Shown here in pieces: positions 62,900 to 64,000 of a stretch of DNA of 64,000 nucleotides. The notes beneath the pieces are model-generated. The model saw nothing but the letters and a program-made list of their open reading frames with translations. It did not search any database and was not told the DNA's origin. Location: the NCBI RefSeq assembly GCF_900114475.1, contig NZ_FOTE01000001.1:623306-687305 (forward strand), read 5' to 3'. The position numbers and the translations under genes are program-made. Source of the DNA: Paenibacillus sp. 1_12 (lineage in GTDB: Bacteria > Bacillota > Bacilli > Paenibacillales > NBRC-103111). The stretch's first letter is position 1, and each line of letters opens with the position of its first letter.

Positions 62900-63127
62900 A
62901 TGGCACAAGGACAATCCAGCAATAGCAATACCTTAGTGGTTCCCCAAGCCTCTCAAGCTTTAGAGCAATTAAAGTACGAAGTGGCTCAAGAATTAGGTAT
63001 TCAAATTCCTCAGGATGGTTATTACGGTTTCATGGCATCTCGCGACACCGGAGCAATCGGGGGACACATCACGCGCCGTCTGGTTCAAATCGCTGAGCAG
63101 CAGCTAGCAGGCAAATTTTCCAGATAA
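62900..63127 (+). CDS. Alpha/beta-type small acid-soluble spore protein 2
   Basis: A 75-residue SASP almost identical in its core to that at 52645 (QLKYEVAQELGIQIPQDGYY with few changes). GGAGGTGAT is 6 nt before ATG. Differences are near the N-terminus and the C-terminal LAGKFSR. Terminator at 63152. Confidence 0.95.
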   Translation: MAQGQSSNSNTLVVPQASQALEQLKYEVAQELGIQIPQDGYYGFMASRDTGAIGGHITRRLVQIAEQQLAGKFSR

Positions 63128-63151
63128 TGAGTCGCTCCATATACTTAGATT

Positions 63152-63182
63152 AAGGTGATTCCTTGAGGAATCGCCTTTTTAT
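63152..63182 (+). terminator. Terminator of SASP 2
   Basis: AAGGTGATTCC/GGAATCGCCTT stem with a TTGA loop and TTTTT. Confidence 0.85.
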
Positions 63183-63301
63183 TTGGACTGAAAAAAATAG
63201 GAATATTTTATGAGGAAACGCGGAAATATATGCTTTGGACAACCTGCTGGCAATAGCTGCCAATGAGTAGCATCATTCTATTAAATTATGGGGGGATAAG
63301 C

Positions 63302-64000
63302 ATGACAAATGATCCGTCTTATCGTGATCGTGAAAATCAGAAAGCGAATACCGAAGACAATAATACACTGACAAACCGACAAGGTCATCCTGTTACCAAT
63401 AATCAAAACATAAGAACGGTAGGAAATCGGGGTCCAGCCACTTTAGAAAATTACGATTTCGTAGAAAAAATCAGCCACTTTGATCGAGAGCGGATTCCAG
63501 AACGTGTTGTTCATGCACGCGGTGCTGGAGCACATGGTTATTTTGAAGCCTATGGTACAGTAGGAGATGAGCCTGTATCGAAATATACGCGCGCTAAATT
63601 GTTTCAGGAAAAAGGCAAACAGACCCCTGTTTTCGTCCGTTTCTCTTCCGTAATCCATGGCGGCCACTCCCCGGAAACTTTGCGTGATCCCCGTGGGTTT
63701 GCTGTGAAATTTTATACGGAGGATGGAAATTGGGATTTGGTTGGAAACAATCTGAAGATTTTCTTTATCCGCGATGCGATTAAATTCCCTGACATGATTC
63801 ACGCGTTTAAGCCTGATCCTGTAACGAACATTCAAGACGCGGAACGTTTTTTCGACTTTTGTGCCAGCTCTCCTGAAACATTCCATATGGTTACCTTTGT
63901 TTATTCGCCTTGGGGCATTCCAGCGAACTACCGCATGATGCAGGGCTCTGGCGTTAATACATATAAATGGGTGAACCATGCAGGTGAAGCAGTCCTGGTT
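63302..64000 (+). CDS. Catalase (partial, runs off the right edge)
   Basis: The first 233 residues of a monofunctional heme catalase; ATG 63302 follows GGGGGGATA. Catalytic His is in [15 protein letters not shown] (near 72), active-site Asn in [12 protein letters not shown] (near 152). [20 protein letters not shown] is the heme and NADPH region, broken by insertion. Degrades hydrogen peroxide. The position after a SASP gene would suit a spore catalase, but no sigma-G promoter was clear. Confidence 0.95.
   Translation, partial: MTNDPSYRDRENQKANTEDNNTLTNRQGHPVTNNQNIRTVGNRGPATLENYDFVEKISHFDRERIPERVVHARGAGAHGYFEAYGTVGDEPVSKYTRAKLFQEKGKQTPVFVRFSSVIHGGHSPETLRDPRGFAVKFYTEDGNWDLVGNNLKIFFIRDAIKFPDMIHAFKPDPVTNIQDAERFFDFCASSPETFHMVTFVYSPWGIPANYRMMQGSGVNTYKWVNHAGEAVLV

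Noticed and set aside
1-64000. CRISPR arrays, tRNA/rRNA genes, transposases and phage genes
   Set aside because: None seen: no regularly spaced repeats, no tRNA-like clusters and no DDE/recombinase proteins.

Overview
The window looks like chromosome of an endospore-forming Firmicute of the Paenibacillus type. Evidence: two alpha/beta-type small acid-soluble spore protein (SASP) genes, one with a clear sigma-G promoter; a T-box leader on trpS; YcgR/YcgQ, YfhP and CtaM homologues; strong AGGAGG-type ribosome sites; a decayed S-layer-homology fragment; and many lipoprotein/permease sugar transporters paired with YesM/YesN- and AraC-type regulators. No rRNA, tRNA, CRISPR array, transposase or phage gene was seen.

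Layout. 1-8.7 kb holds mixed single genes: DinB-like, an eight-helix membrane protein, an odd tautomerase, a MATE/ANK-like exporter, a HAD nucleotidase with MepB, two VOC proteins, an MTHFR-like enzyme, an SLH remnant and a 48-residue gene with its own terminator. 8.8-16.8 kb holds malate synthase G (glcB), a DMT transporter, a CAP-domain lipoprotein with a GTNP-type repeat, a 60-residue gene, an M29 aminopeptidase and two paralogous lipoproteins.

16.8-45.8 kb is a large carbohydrate-uptake island with three ABC systems. System A has YesN/YesM regulators, a GH3 enzyme, two permeases and two tandemly duplicated binding proteins. System B has a GH-A/GHL-like glycosidase, a Gfo/Idh oxidoreductase, two permeases and a binding protein, followed by an amidohydrolase and an aldo/keto reductase. 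System C has a binding protein, LplB/LplC-type permeases, an AraC regulator with a membrane sensor, a PhyH-type dioxygenase, a second binding protein and a divergent AraC regulator. No ATPase subunit is encoded here, so these systems probably share an MsmX-type ATPase from elsewhere. Two binding-protein genes carry a CcpA (cre)-like site with an identical 14-mer core.

45.8-64 kb returns to housekeeping and sporulation genes: a heterodimeric BmrC/BmrD-type exporter, YfhP, a SASP, a YlaF-like protein, T-box-trpS, a probably zinc-regulated ycgR-ycgQ pair, an aldose epimerase, an IclR regulator next to an FAH-family enzyme, CtaM, a NAGPA-domain secreted protein, a second SASP and the start of a catalase.

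The most interesting signals are regulatory. (1) glcB and the FAH gene, 48 kb apart, have near-identical promoters (TTGACC-N17/18-TACAAT) followed by a shared 27-bp operator (23/27 identical); the IclR gene beside FAH is the obvious candidate regulator, suggesting a glyoxylate-type regulon. (2) A family of leader hairpins with constant geometry (8-bp stem, 4-nt loop, common GAWG-type head) but unrelated stem sequences sits in tandem just 5' of the ribosome sites of glcB and yfhP. (3) A 198-bp imperfect palindrome with perfect 15-bp ends lies inside system A. (4) A Zur-like box overlaps the ycgR promoter.
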